Shown piece after piece: positions 12,201-23,861 of a stretch of 64,000 nt of DNA. The notes under the pieces were generated by a model that worked only from the letters and a program-made list of their open reading frames with translations, had not been told where the DNA came from and made no database searches. A program made the position numbers and the translations under genes. The first letter of the stretch is position 1. Each line of letters starts with the position of its first letter. The stretch covers positions 9,238,001-9,302,000 of the forward strand of contig CM082595.2 of assembly GCA_040954595.2 (NCBI GenBank), given 5' to 3'. Source of the DNA: Balanoglossus misakiensis. Lineage: Eukaryota > Hemichordata.

Positions 12201-12770
12201 TTGGTGGGGTCAACCTTTGCGTCAACATTAACCAGAGCACACAGTAACCAGGCCGTAGTGGACAGTGTTCTGCCCATTAATTTTGAGTGTTTGGTGGGGT
12301 CAACCTTTGCGTCAACATTAACCAGAGCACACAGTAACCAGGCCATAGTGGACAGTGTGCTGCCCATTAATTTTGAGTGTTTGGTGGGGTCAACCTTTGC
12401 GTCAACATTAACCAGAGCACACAGTAACCAGGCCGTAGTGGACAGTGTTCTGCCCATTAATTTTGAGTGTTTGGTGGGGTCAACCTTTGCGTCAACATTA
12501 ACCAGAGCACACAGTAACCAGGCCATAGTGGACAGTGTTCTGCCCATTAATTTTGAGTGTTTGGTGGGGTCAACCTTTGCGTCAACATTAACCAGAGCAC
12601 ACAGTAACCAGGCCGTAGTGGACAGTGTTCTGCCCATTAATTTTGAGTGTTTGGTGGGGTCAACCTTTGCGTCAACATTAACCAGAGCACAGAGTAACCA
12701 GGCCATAGTGGACAGTGTTCTGCCCATTAATTTTGAGTGTTTGGTGGGGTCAACCTTTGCGTCAACATTA
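9290..12770. repeat. Longest A-unit block of the array (about 38 consecutive long units)
   Basis: Only 90 bp units occur here, apart from one 54 bp truncated unit (11615-11668). GCCGTA and GCCATA variants often alternate from one unit to the next, suggesting that 180 bp dimers were amplified in places. Confidence 0.85.
11615..11668. repeat. 54 bp truncated array unit
   Basis: Here GCCGTAGTGG joins directly to GGTCAACC. The spacing between successive GTCAAC landmarks falls from 90 to 54 bp, a 36 bp deletion. The joint lies at a short GTGG/TGGGG homology, as expected for slippage or unequal exchange. Confidence 0.85.
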
Positions 12771-12855
12771 ACTAGGCCAGAGTGGCCAGTATCGTGCCCA
12801 TTAATTTTGAGTGTTTGGTGGGGTCAACCTTTGCGTCAACATTAACTAGGCCAGA

Positions 12856-15086
12856 GTGGCCAGTATCGTGCCCATTAATTTTGAGTGTTTGGTGGGGTCA
12901 ACCTTTGCGTCAACATTAACTAGGCCAGAGTGGCCAGTATCGTGCCCATTAATTTTGAGTGTTTGGTGGGGGTCAACCTTTGCGTCAACATTAACCAGAG
13001 CACACAGTAACCAGGCCGTAGTGGACAGTGTTCTGCCCATTAATTTTGAGTGTTTGGTGGGGTCAACCTTTGCGTCAACATTAACCAGAGCACACAGTAA
13101 CCAGGCCATAGTGGACAGTGTGCTGCCCATTAATTTTGAGTGTTTGGTGGGGTCAACCTTTGCGTCAACATTAACCAGAGCACACAGTAACCAGGCCGTA
13201 GTGGACAGTGTTCTGCCCATTAATTTTGAGTGTTTGGTGGGGTCAACCTTTGCGTCAACATTAACCAGAGCACACAGTAACCAGGCCGTAGTGGACAGTG
13301 TTCTGCCCATTAATTTTGAGTGTTTGGTGGGGTCAACCTTTGCGTCAACATTAACCAGAGCACACAGTAACCAGGCCATAGTGGACAGTGTTCTGCCCAT
13401 TAATTTTGAGTGTTTGGTGGGGTCAACCTTTGCGTCAACATTAACCAGAGCACACAGTAACCAGGCCATAGTGGACAGTGTGCTGCCCATTAATTTTGAG
13501 TGTTTGGTGGGGTCAACCTTTGCGTCAACATTAACCAGAGCACACAGTAACCAGGCCATAGTGGACAGTATGCTGCCCATTGATTTTGAGTGTTTGGTGG
13601 CGTCAACCTTTGCGTCAACATTAACCAGAGCACACAATAACCAGGCCGTAGTGGACAGTGTTCTGCCCATTAATTTTGAGTGTTTGGTGGGGTCAACCTT
13701 TGCGTCAACATTAACCAGAGCACACAGTAACCAGGCCATAGTGGACAGTGTTCTGCCCATTAATTTTGAGTGTTTGGTGGGGTCAACCTTTGCGTCAACA
13801 TTAACCAGAGCACACAGTAACCAGGCCGTAGTGGACAGTGTGCTGCCCATTAATTTTGAGTGTTTGGTGGGGTCAACCTTTGCGTCAACATTAACTAGGC
13901 CAGAGTGGCCAGTATCGTGCCCATTAATTTTGAGTGTTTCGTGGGGGTCAACCTTTGCGTCAACATTAACTAGGCCAGAGTGGCCAGTATCGTGCCCATT
14001 AATTTTGAGTGTTTGGTGGGGGTCAACCTTTGCGTCAACATTAACTAGGCCAGAGTGGCCAGTATCCTGCCCATTAATTTTGAGTGTTTGGTGGGGTCAA
14101 CCTTTGCATCATCATTAACCAGAGCACACAGTAACCAGGCCATAGTGGACAGTGTTCTGCCCATTAATTTTGAGTGTTTGGTGGGGTCAACCTTTGCGTC
14201 AACATTAACCAGAGCACACAGTAACCAGGCCATAGTGGACAGTGTGCTGCCCATTAATTTTGAGTGTTTGGTGGGGTCAACCTTTGCGTCAACATTAACC
14301 AGAGCACACAGTAACCAGGCCATAGTGGACAGTGTTCTGCCCATTAATTTTGAGTGTTTGGTGGGGTCAACCTTTGCGTCAACATTAACCAGAGCACACA
14401 GTAACCAGGCCGTAGTGGACAGTGTTCTGCCCATTAATTTTGAGTGTTTGGTGGGGTCAACCTTTGCGTCAACATTAACCAGAGCACACAGTAACCAGGC
14501 CATAGTGGACAGTGTGCTGCCCATTAATTTTGAGTGTTTGGTGGGGTCAACCTTTGCGTCAACATTAACCAGAGCACACAGTAACCAGGCCGTAGTGGAC
14601 AGTGTTCTGCCCATTAATTTTGAGTGTTTGGTGGGGTCAACCTTTGCGTCAACATTAACCAGAGCACACAGTAACCAGGCCATAGTGGACAGTGTTCTGC
14701 CCATTAATTTTGAGTGTTTGGTGGGGTCAACCTTTGCGTCAACATTAACCAGAGCACACAGTAACCAGGCCGTAGTGGACAGTGTTCTGCCCATTAATTT
14801 TGAGTGTTTGGTGGGGTCAACCTTTGCGTCAACATTAACCAGAGCACAGAGTAACCAGGCCATAGTGGACAGTGTTCTGCCCATTAATTTTGAGTGTTTG
14901 GTGGGGTCAACCTTTGCGTCAACATTAACTAGGCCAGAGTGGCCAGTATCGTGCCCATTAATTTTGAGTGTTTGGTGGGGTCAACCTTTGCGTCAACATT
15001 AACTAGGCCAGAGTGGCCAGTATCGTGCCCATTAATTTTGAGTGTTTGGTGGGGTCAACCTTTGCGTCAACATTAACTAGGCCAGA
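12856..15086. repeat. Higher-order repeat copy 1 of the array
   Basis: This segment begins in a B cluster. It contains the marked unit AGTATGCTGCCCATTGATTT (at 13567), the TTTCGTGGGGGTC variant (13937 onward) and a CATCATCATTAACC variant near 14105. The same ordered markers recur in 17830-19970, so the two segments are copies of one larger repeat. Confidence 0.75.
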
Positions 15087-17829
15087 GTGGCCAGTATCGT
15101 GCCCATTAATTTTGAGTGTTTGGTGGGGTCAACCTTTGCGTCAACATTAACTAGGCCAGAGTGGCCAGTATCGTGCCCATTAATTTTGAGTGTTTGGTGG
15201 GGGTCAACCTTTGCGTCAACATTAACCAGAGCACACAGTAACCAGGCCGTAGTGGACAGTGTTCTGCCCATTAATTTTGAGTGTTTGGTGGGGTCAACCT
15301 TTGCGTCAACATTAACCAGAGCACACAGTAACCAGGCCATAGTGGACAGTGTGCTGCCCATTAATTTTGAGTGTTTGGTGGGGTCAACCTTTGCGTCAAC
15401 ATTAACCAGAGCACACAGTAACCAGGCCGTAGTGGACAGTGTTCTGCCCATTAATTTTGAGTGTTTGGTGGGGTCAACCTTTGCGTCAACATTAACCAGA
15501 GCACACAGTAACCAGGCCGTAGTGGACAGTGTTCTGCCCATTAATTTTGAGTGTTTGGTGGGGTCAACCTTTGCGTCAACATTAACCAGAGCACACAGTA
15601 ACCAGGCCATAGTGGACAGTGTTCTGCCCATTAATTTTGAGTGTTTGGTGGGGTCAACCTTTGCGTCAACATTAACCAGAGCACACAGTAACCAGGCCGT
15701 AGTGGACAGTGTTCTGCCCATTAATTTTGAGTGTTTGGTGGGGTCAACCTTTGCGTCAACATTAACCAGAGCACACAGTAACCAGGCCATAGTGGACAGT
15801 GTGCTGCCCATTAATTTTGAGTGTTTGGTGGGGTCAACCTTTGCGTCAACATTAACCAGAGCACACAGTAACCAGGCCATAGTGGACAGTGTTCTGCCCA
15901 TTAATTTTGAGTGTTTGGTGGGGTCAACCTTTGCGTCAACATTAACCAGAGCACACAGTAACCAGGCCATAGTGGACAGTATGCTGCCCATTGATTTTGA
16001 GTGTTTGGTGGCGTCAACCTTTGCGTCAACATTAACCAGAGCACACAATAACCAGGCCGTAGTGGACAGTGTTCTGCCCATTAATTTTGAGTGTTTGGTG
16101 GGGTCAACCTTTGCGTCAACATTAACCAGAGCACACAGTAACCAGGCCGTAGTGGACAGTGTGCTGCCCATTAATTTTGAGTGTTTGGTGGGGTCAACCT
16201 TTGCGTCAACATTAACCAGAGCACACAGTAACCAGGCCGTAGTGGACAGTGTTCTGCCCATTAATTTTGAGTGTTTGGTGGGGTCAACCTTTGCGTCAAC
16301 ATTAACCAGAGCACACAGTAACCAGGCCGTAGTGGACAGTGTTCTGCCCATTAATTTTGAGTGTTTGGTGGGGTCAACCTTTGCGTCAACATTAACCAGA
16401 GCACACAGTAACCAGGCCATAGTGGACAGTGTTCTGCCCATTAATTTTGAGTGTTTGGTGGGGTCAACCTTTGCGTCAACATTAACCAGAGCACACAGTA
16501 ACCAGGCCGTAGTGGACAGTGTTCTGCCCATTAATTTTGAGTGTTTGGTGGGGTCAACCTTTGCGTCAACATTAACCAGAGCACACAGTAACCAGGCCAT
16601 AGTGGACAGTGTTCTGCCCATTAATTTTGAGTGTTTGGTGGGGTCAACCTTTGCGTCAACATTAACCAGAGCACACAGTAACCAGGCCGTAGTGGACAGT
16701 GTTCTGCCCATTAATTTTGAGTGTTTGGTGGGGTCAACCTTTGCGTCAACATTAACCAGAGCACACAGTAACCAGGCCGTAGTGGACAGTGTTCTGCCCA
16801 TTAATTTTGAGTGTTTGGTGGGGTCAACCTTTGCGTCAACATTAACCAGAGCACACAGTAACCAGGCCATAGTGGACAGTGTTCTGCCCATTAATTTTGA
16901 GTGTTTGGTGGGGTCAACCTTTGCGTCAACATTAACCAGAGCACACAGTAACCAGGCCGTAGTGGACAGTGTTCTGCCCATTAATTTTGAGTGTTTGGTG
17001 GGGTCAACCTTTGCGTCAACATTAACCAGAGCACACAGTAACCAGGCCATAGTGGACAGTGTGCTGCCCATTAATTTTGAGTGTTTGGTGGGGTCAACCT
17101 TTGCGTCAACATTAACCAGAGCACACAGTAACCAGGCCGTAGTGGACAGTGTTCTGCCCATTAATTTTGAGTGTTTGGTGGGGTCAACCTTTGCGTCAAC
17201 ATTAACCAGAGCACACAGTAACCAGGCCATAGTGGACAGTGTGCTGCCCATTAATTTTGAGTGTTTGGTGGGGTCAACCTTTGCGTCAACATTAACCAGA
17301 GCACACAGTAACCAGGCCGTAGTGGACAGTGTTCTGCCCATTAATTTTGAGTGTTTGGTGGGGTCAACCTTTGCGTCAACATTAACCAGAGCACACAGTA
17401 ACCAGGCCATAGTGGACAGTGTTCTGCCCATTAATTTTGAGTGTTTGGTGGGGTCAACCTTTGCGTCAACATTAACCAGAGCACACAGTAACCAGGCCGT
17501 AGTGGACAGTGTTCTGCCCATTAATTTTGAGTGTTTGGTGGGGTCAACCTTTGCGTCAACATTAACCAGAGCACACAGTAACCAGGCTGTAGTGGACAGT
17601 GTTCTGCCCATTAATTTTGAGTGTTTGGTGGGGTCAACCTTTGCGTCAACATTAACCAGAGCACAGAGTAACCAGGCCATAGTGGACAGTGTTCTGCCCA
17701 TTAATTTTGAGTGTTTGGTGGGGTCAACCTTTGCGTCAACATTAACTAGGCCAGAGTGGCCAGTATCGTGCCCATTAATTTTGAGTGTTTGGTGGGGTCA
17801 ACCTTTGCGTCAACATTAACTAGGCCAGA
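15087..17829. repeat. Higher-order repeat variant with an extended A block
   Basis: It opens with the same B-cluster and A-unit order as copy 1 and carries the AGTATG...TTGATTT unit at 15978. It then runs on as an extended A block (about 28 A units in all) instead of passing to the TTTCGTGG B cluster. Its end, with an A unit containing GCACAGAGTAACC just before the B cluster, matches the ends of the segments at 9159 and 14055. Confidence 0.7.
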
Positions 17830-19970
17830 GTGGCCAGTATCGTGCCCATTAATTTTGAGTGTTTGGTGGGGTCAACCTTTGCGTCAACATTAACTAGGCC
17901 AGAGTGGCCAGTATCGTGCCCATTAATTTTGAGTGTTTGGTGGGGGTCAACCTTTGCGTCAACATTAACCAGAGCACACAGTAACCAGGCCGTAGTGGAC
18001 AGTGTTCTGCCCATTAATTTTGAGTGTTTGGTGGGGTCAACCTTTGCGTCAACATTAACCAGAGCACACAGTAACCAGGCCATAGTGGACAGTGTGCTGC
18101 CCATTAATTTTGAGTGTTTGGTGGGGTCAACCTTTGCGTCAACATTAACCAGAGCACACAGTAACCAGGCCGTAGTGGACAGTGTTCTGCCCATTAATTT
18201 TGAGTGTTTGGTGGGGTCAACCTTTGCGTCAACATTAACCAGAGCACACAGTAACCAGGCCGTAGTGGACAGTGTTCTGCCCATTAATTTTGAGTGTTTG
18301 GTGGGGTCAACCTTTGCGTCAACATTAACCAGAGCACACAGTAACCAGGCCATAGTGGACAGTGTTCTGCCCATTAATTTTGAGTGTTTGGTGGGGTCAA
18401 CCTTTGCGTCAACATTAACCAGAGCACACAGTAACCAGGCCGTAGTGGACAGTGTTCTGCCCATTAATTTTGAGTGTTTGGTGGGGTCAACCTTTGCGTC
18501 AACATTAACCAGAGCACACAGTAACCAGGCCATAGTGGACAGTGTGCTGCCCATTAATTTTGAGTGTTTGGTGGGGTCAACCTTTGCGTCAACATTAACC
18601 AGAGCACACAGTAACCAGGCCATAGTGGACAGTATGCTGCCCATTGATTTTGAGTGTTTGGTGGCGTCAACCTTTGCGTCAACATTAACCAGAGCACACA
18701 ATAACCAGGCCGTAGTGGACAGTGTTCTGCCCATTAATTTTGAGTGTTTGGTGGGGTCAACCTTTGCGTCAACATTAACCAGAGCACACAGTAACCAGGC
18801 CATAGTGGACAGTGTTCTGCCCATTAATTTTGAGTGTTTGGTGGGGTCAACCTTTGCGTCAACATTAACCAGAGCACACAGTAACCAGGCCGTAGTGGAC
18901 AGTGTGCTGCCCATTAATTTTGAGTGTTTGGTGGGGTCAACCTTTGCGTCAACATTAACTAGGCCAGAGTGGCCAGTATCGTGCCCATTAATTTTGAGTG
19001 TTTCGTGGGGGTCAACCTTTGCGTCAACATTAACTAGGCCAGAGTGGCCAGTATCGTGCCCATTAATTTTGAGTGTTTGGTGGGGGTCAACCTTTGCGTC
19101 AACATTAACTAGGCCAGAGTGGCCAGTATCCTGCCCATTAATTTTGAGTGTTTGGTGGGGTCAACCTTTGCATCATCATTAACCAGAGCACACAGTAACC
19201 AGGCCATAGTGGACAGTGTTCTGCCCATTAATTTTGAGTGTTTGGTGGGGTCAACCTTTGCGTCAACATTAACCAGAGCACACAGTAACCAGGCCATAGT
19301 GGACAGTGTGCTGCCCATTAATTTTGAGTGTTTGGTGGGGTCAACCTTTGCGTCAACATTAACCAGAGCACACAGTAACCAGGCCATAGTGGACAGTGTT
19401 CTGCCCATTAATTTTGAGTGTTTGGTGGGGTCAACCTTTGCGTCAACATTAACCAGAGCACACAGTAACCAGGCCGTAGTGGACAGTGTTCTGCCCATTA
19501 ATTTTGAGTGTTTGGTGGGGTCAACCTTTGCGTCAACATTAACCAGAGCACACAGTAACCAGGCCATAGTGGACAGTGTGCTGCCCATTAATTTTGAGTG
19601 TTTGGTGGGGTCAACCTTTGCGTCAACATTAACCAGAGCACACAGTAACCAGGCCGTAGTGGACAGTGTTCTGCCCATTAATTTTGAGTGTTTGGTGGGG
19701 TCAACCTTTGCGTCAACATTAACCAGAGCACACAGTAACCAGGCCATAGTGGACAGTGTTCTGCCCATTAATTTTGAGTGTTTGGTGGGGTCAACCTTTG
19801 CGTCAACATTAACTAGGCCAGAGTGGCCAGTATCGTGCCCATTAATTTTGAGTGTTTGGTGGGGTCAACCTTTGCGTCAACATTAACTAGGCCAGAGTGG
19901 CCAGTATCGTGCCCATTAATTTTGAGTGTTTGGTGGGGTCAACCTTTGCGTCAACATTAACTAGGCCAGA
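17830..19970. repeat. Higher-order repeat copy 2 of the array
   Basis: The diagnostic unit AGTATGCTG recurs at 18631 and TTTCGTGG near 19001, each exactly 5064 bp from its counterpart in copy 1. Small differences in A-unit number (one more in the first block, two fewer in the second) show later unequal exchange. Confidence 0.75.
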
Positions 19971-21955
19971 GTGGCCAGTATCGTGCCCATTAATTTTGAG
20001 TGTTTGGTGGGGTCAACCTTTGCGTCAACATTAACTAGGCCAGAGTGGCCAGTATCGTGCCCATTAATTTTGAGTGTTTGGTGGGGGTCAACCTTTGCGT
20101 CAACATTAACCAGAGCACACAGTAACCAGGCCGTAGTGGACAGTGTTCTGCCCATTAATTTTGAGTGTTTGGTGGGGTCAACCTTTGCGTCAACATTAAC
20201 CAGAGCACACAGTAACCAGGCCATAGTGGACAGTGTGCTGCCCATTAATTTTGAGTGTTTGGTGGGGTCAACCTTTGCGTCAACATTAACCAGAGCACAC
20301 AGTAACCAGGCCGTAGTGGACAGTGTTCTGCCCATTAATTTTGAGTGTTTGGTGGGGTCAACCTTTGCGTCAACATTAACCAGAGCACACAGTAACCAGG
20401 CCATAGTGGACAGTGTGCTGCCCATTAATTTTGAGTGTTTGGTGGGGTCAACCTTTGCGTCAACATTAACCAGAGCACACAGTAACCAGGCCATAGTGGA
20501 CAGTGTTCTGCCCATTAATTTTGAGTGTTTGGTGGGGTCAACCTTTGCGTCAACATTAACCAGAGCACACAGTAACCAGGCCATAGTGGACAGTATGCTG
20601 CCCATTGATTTTGAGTGTTTGGTGGCGTCAACCTTTGCGTCAACATTAACCAGAGCACACAATAACCAGGCCGTAGTGGACAGTGTTCTGCCCATTAATT
20701 TTGAGTGTTTGGTGGGGTCAACCTTTGCGTCAATATTAACCAGAGCACACAGTAACCAGGCCATAGTGGACAGTGTTCTGCCCATTAATTTTGAGTGTTT
20801 GGTGGGGTCAACCTTTGCGTCAACATTAACCAGAGCACACAGTAACAAGGCCGTAGTGGACAGTGTGCTGCCCATTAATTTTGAGTGTTTGGTGGGGTCA
20901 ACCTTTGCGTCAACATCAACTAGGCCAGAGTGGCCAGTATCGTGCCCATTAATTTTGAGTGTTTCGTGGGGGTCAACCTTTGCGTCAACATTAACTAGGC
21001 CAGAGTGGCCAGTATCGTGCCCATTAATTTTGAGTGTTTGGTGGGGGTCAACCTTTGCGTCAACATTAACTAGGCCAGAGTGGCCAGTATCCTGCCCATT
21101 AATTTTGAGTGTTTGGTGGGGTCAACCTTTGCATCAACATTAACCAGAGCACACAGTAACCAGGCCATAGTGGACAGTGTTCTGCTCATTAATTTTGAGT
21201 GTTTGGTGGGGTCAACCTTTGCATCAACATTAACCAGAGCACACAGTAACCAGGCCGTAGTGGACAGTGTGCTGCCCATTAATTTTGAGTGTTTGGTGGG
21301 GTCAACCTTTGCGTCAACATTAACTAGGCCAGAGTGACCAGTATCGTGCCCATTAATTTTGAGTGTTTGGTGGGGGTCAACCTTTGCGTCAACATTAACT
21401 AGGCCAGAGTGGCCAGTATCCTGCCCATTAATTTTGAGTGTTTGGTGGGGTCAACCTTTGCATCAACATTAACCAGAGCACACAGTAACCAGGCCATAGT
21501 GGACAGTGTTCTGCCCATTAATTTTGAGTGTTTGGTGGGGTCAACCTTTGCATCAACATTAACCAGAGCACACAGTAACCAGGCCGTAGTGGACAGTGTG
21601 CTGCCCATTAATTTTGAGTGTTTGGTGGGGTCAACATTTGCGTCAACATTAACCAGAGCACACAGTAACCAGGCCATAGTGGACAGTATGCTGCCCATTG
21701 ATTTTGAGTGTTTGGTGGGGTCAACCTTTGCGTCAACATTAACTAGGCCAGAGTGGCCAGTATCGTGCCCATTAATTTTGAGTGTTTGGTGGGGGTCAAC
21801 CTTTGCGTCAACATTAACTAGGCCAGAGTGGCCAGTATGCTGCCTATTAATTTTGAGTGTTTGGTGGGGTCAACCTTTGCGTCAACATTAAGCAGGCCAG
21901 ACAGTAACCAGGCCAGAGTGGACAGTATCCTGCCTATTAATTTTGAGTGATTTGT
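19971..21955. repeat. Higher-order repeat copy 3 and degenerate array edge
   Basis: AGTATGCTG at 20592 and TTTCGTGG near 20962 are both 1961 bp after copy 2. Towards the right edge, substitutions increase (GCATCAACATTAACC, TCTGCTCATT, TCAACATTTGCG), and a partial copy of the marked unit returns at 21687. The last unit (about 21890-21955) is a hybrid of A and B features. Decay at the edge with homogeneity inside is typical of satellite arrays. Confidence 0.75.
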
Positions 21956-22372
21956 GGGTCAATTTGATCAAATACTGCCTACCGCTGGCGCTGCATATTT
22001 GAAGAAATGTGAAAAGATGGCAAGACAGGTTTGGTAAATGTGGGCCCCCTAACTGAAGCAAAAGCACAAACTTAAAACAAAGATATGAATTTGGAAGAGT
22101 TTTATTTATTACATATGAAAAATAATGAAGACTTATGCTTCAAAGTAAGTATCGACGGAGTCGAACCGCCAATGCTGCAATGGCATTATACCCATAATAC
22201 TTTTTTGCTTTTTGCATGAATTTCATTATTTTTCATATGCTGTGCAGCTAAAGTGTGGCTAGATGGCTAACTGCTGATGTAAAATATCTTGCATACCAAT
22301 TTGGAACAATTACCCCAAGTAGTGGTCAAACAGAAACAATGCTTGCATTCAATTTAAAACAAGGTGACAAAA
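21956..22372. other. No gene seen; unique sequence right of the array
   Basis: This is AT-rich sequence with no exon, repeat or hairpin that I can support. A tRNA-like T-arm at about 22151-22175 (minus strand) is not part of a credible tRNA. Confidence 0.5.
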
Positions 22373-22476
22373 GTGGTTGAAATGAAACAATAAGCAAAAA
22401 CAGTGTTTATCAAACTGAAATAATGTGGTCGAAATGAAACAATGAGCAAAAACAGTGTTTATCAAACTGAAATAAT
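22373..22476. repeat. Tandem duplication, 2 x 52 bp
   Basis: A unit starting GTGGTTGAAATGAAACAATA is repeated immediately as GTGGTCGAAATGAAACAATG, with only two differences across 52 bp. It is non-coding. Confidence 0.85.
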
Positions 22477-22906
22477 GTGCCAAAATAGCTCCTGTTGATA
22501 TTGCACAAAATTAACTGTTGCATTCTACCCTTGAGTTAATTTTTATTTCCAGGCAATTATGTGCTTAATACTAAATATTATCTATGGGTACAAACCATCA
22601 GTTTCTTAAGTGCAAATCGCAAGAAGCTCCCCCATACAATTTTAGTGTTTTTTTAAATCAAGCAAGATAATTACATACTGTGTGATAAACTAACTAACTT
22701 TACGCGCCTGGGGACAGTTAAAAACCTCGAGCCAAATATAAAATGAGGAAAAACTGCCCCCTCCCCCGTTGTGAATTTTAAAAGGTTGGGGCTTAAACTA
22801 ACCAGAATTGTCTTGCCGACTCCTATTTTTCTGTGTACATTTTGATGTATTGTTGTTACGCGAGATTGAGGATTCGTGTTGATGCGGGAATTACGATGAC
22901 GAAAGC

Positions 22907-23100
22907 AAAAAATCCATCGGCGAATCAAACGGGCACACGGCGAAATTCCATTACACGACGATCCAACTGCGATGAAGAACGCGAACGCGGGTAACGTTGT
23001 AAAAAATCCATCGGCGAATCAAACGGGCACACGGCGAAATTCCATTACATGACGAGCGACCTGCAATGAAGAACGCGAACGCGGGTAACGCTGCAAAAAA
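22907..23100. repeat. Tandem duplication, 2 x 94 bp, GC-richer than surroundings
   Basis: AAAAAATCCATCGGCGAATC occurs at 22907 and 23001, and the following A-run with ATCC begins again at 23095. The copies share CGGGCACACGGCGAAATTCC and GAAGAACGCGAACGCGGG. The CpG-containing motif stands out from the AT-rich flanks. Confidence 0.85.
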
Positions 23101-23109
23101 TCCGCAGAC

Positions 23110-23710
23110 AATTATTACACGAATGCATAGCAACAATTATTTTACCCAACCTGACACTAATAAATTACCCAATGATTTTAAATTTCTTATTATTACACCC
23201 CAACTAATCATTATACCTTTGTAATATTAACACCGTTTATACACATCCCATAATGTTTATACCATCAAGTTAATACCATTTTATTATTATTATACCACCA
23301 AAACCATGTGTTACCCATTTTTTTTATTATTACACCATTGATGTTAACACCTTTATATATTATACCGGTATTTACCCTCTGTACATGTACAGTTTTTATT
23401 TACCACGTGGCATTACTCATGTTTTTATAGTATTTTAATTACTTATCATACCCTTGAAACCATAATATTATACCCTTGCAGACAGTTTTATTATAGTACC
23501 CTTGTGCACAATGTCTTATTAGTCATCATACACCAACCCTTCACCATTTCATTAGATTATACCATTTTTATTAGCCTAACCTGTTTATACACCAACCCTT
23601 CACCATTCCGTTAGATTATACCATTTTTTATTACCCTAACATATTCATACACCAACCCTTTACCATTCCCTCAGATTAAACCATTTTTATTAGCCTAACC
23701 TATTGACAGC
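23110..23710. repeat. AT-rich tract ending in a ~60 bp triplicate
   Basis: The tract is dominated by short recurring motifs (ATTATACC, TTATTACACC). From 23529 to about 23706 a unit beginning TACACCAACCCTT and containing TAGATTATACCATTTTTATT occurs three times at 59-60 bp spacing. No coding potential is visible. Confidence 0.7.
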
Positions 23711-23712
23711 AT

Positions 23713-23812
23713 CCCTCTGGTTTTGATATTGTTATCTGGTGCGGCGTTGTTGTAGATATTGATTAGACTCCCTCCGGCGATGATAATACCAATGAACCTA
23801 TTGAAAAAAAAG
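23713..23812. repeat. Left flanking copy around the 50 bp minisatellite
   Basis: ACTCCCTCCGG, then ATACCAATGAACCTA, an A-run, AGAATGAATATTATTAATTAGATCAG resembles the sequence just right of the array (about 24645-24745). The minisatellite is thus bracketed by two related direct repeats. Confidence 0.6.
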
Positions 23813-23861
23813 AATGAATATTATTAATTAGATCAGATCAACAAATTATGGCGTCGTTCAT

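Larger units (their letters stand above)
3532..21955. repeat. 18.4 kb satellite-like tandem array with 90 bp and 74/75 bp units
   Basis: The long unit (A) is 90 bp and carries the landmarks GTCAACCTTTGCGTCAAC, CAGAGCACACAGTAAC and CCCATTAATTTTGAGTG. The short unit (B) is 74 bp, or 75 bp when GGGGTC becomes GGGGGTC. It differs from A by loss of a 16 bp segment and by the core GGCCAGAGTGGCC. I estimate about 165 A and 45 B units. B units occur in clusters of about one to five (near 3987-4280, 5655, 6175-6466, 7010-7305, 8930-9290, 12770-12985, 13890-14100, 14930-15215, 17745-17965, 18955-19165, 19810-20105, 20918-21130, 21325-21440 and 21740-21890), separated by A blocks of 2 to about 38 units. 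Identity between A units is very high, mostly a few diagnostic substitutions (GCCGTA/GCCATA, GTGTTCTG/GTGTGCTG). Open frames on both strands exist only because 90 is divisible by three, and 74 bp units break them. I interpret the array as non-coding. Confidence 0.95.

Noticed and set aside
3379-21891. Very long open frames on both strands of the 90 bp array (up to ~1200 codons), looking like a repetitive secreted or membrane protein
   Set aside because: A 90 bp period keeps any stop-free frame open indefinitely. The 74 bp B units shift the frame and end each ORF, common variants are replacements on both strands, and there is no start context or splice structure. The frames are artefacts of periodicity.
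22145-22200. tRNA-like segment on the minus strand (GGCGG-TTCGACT-CCGTC arm)
   Set aside because: The T-arm can pair, but the anticodon loop lacks U33, and no D-arm or acceptor stem of proper length can be drawn. It is at most a decayed tRNA-derived fragment.
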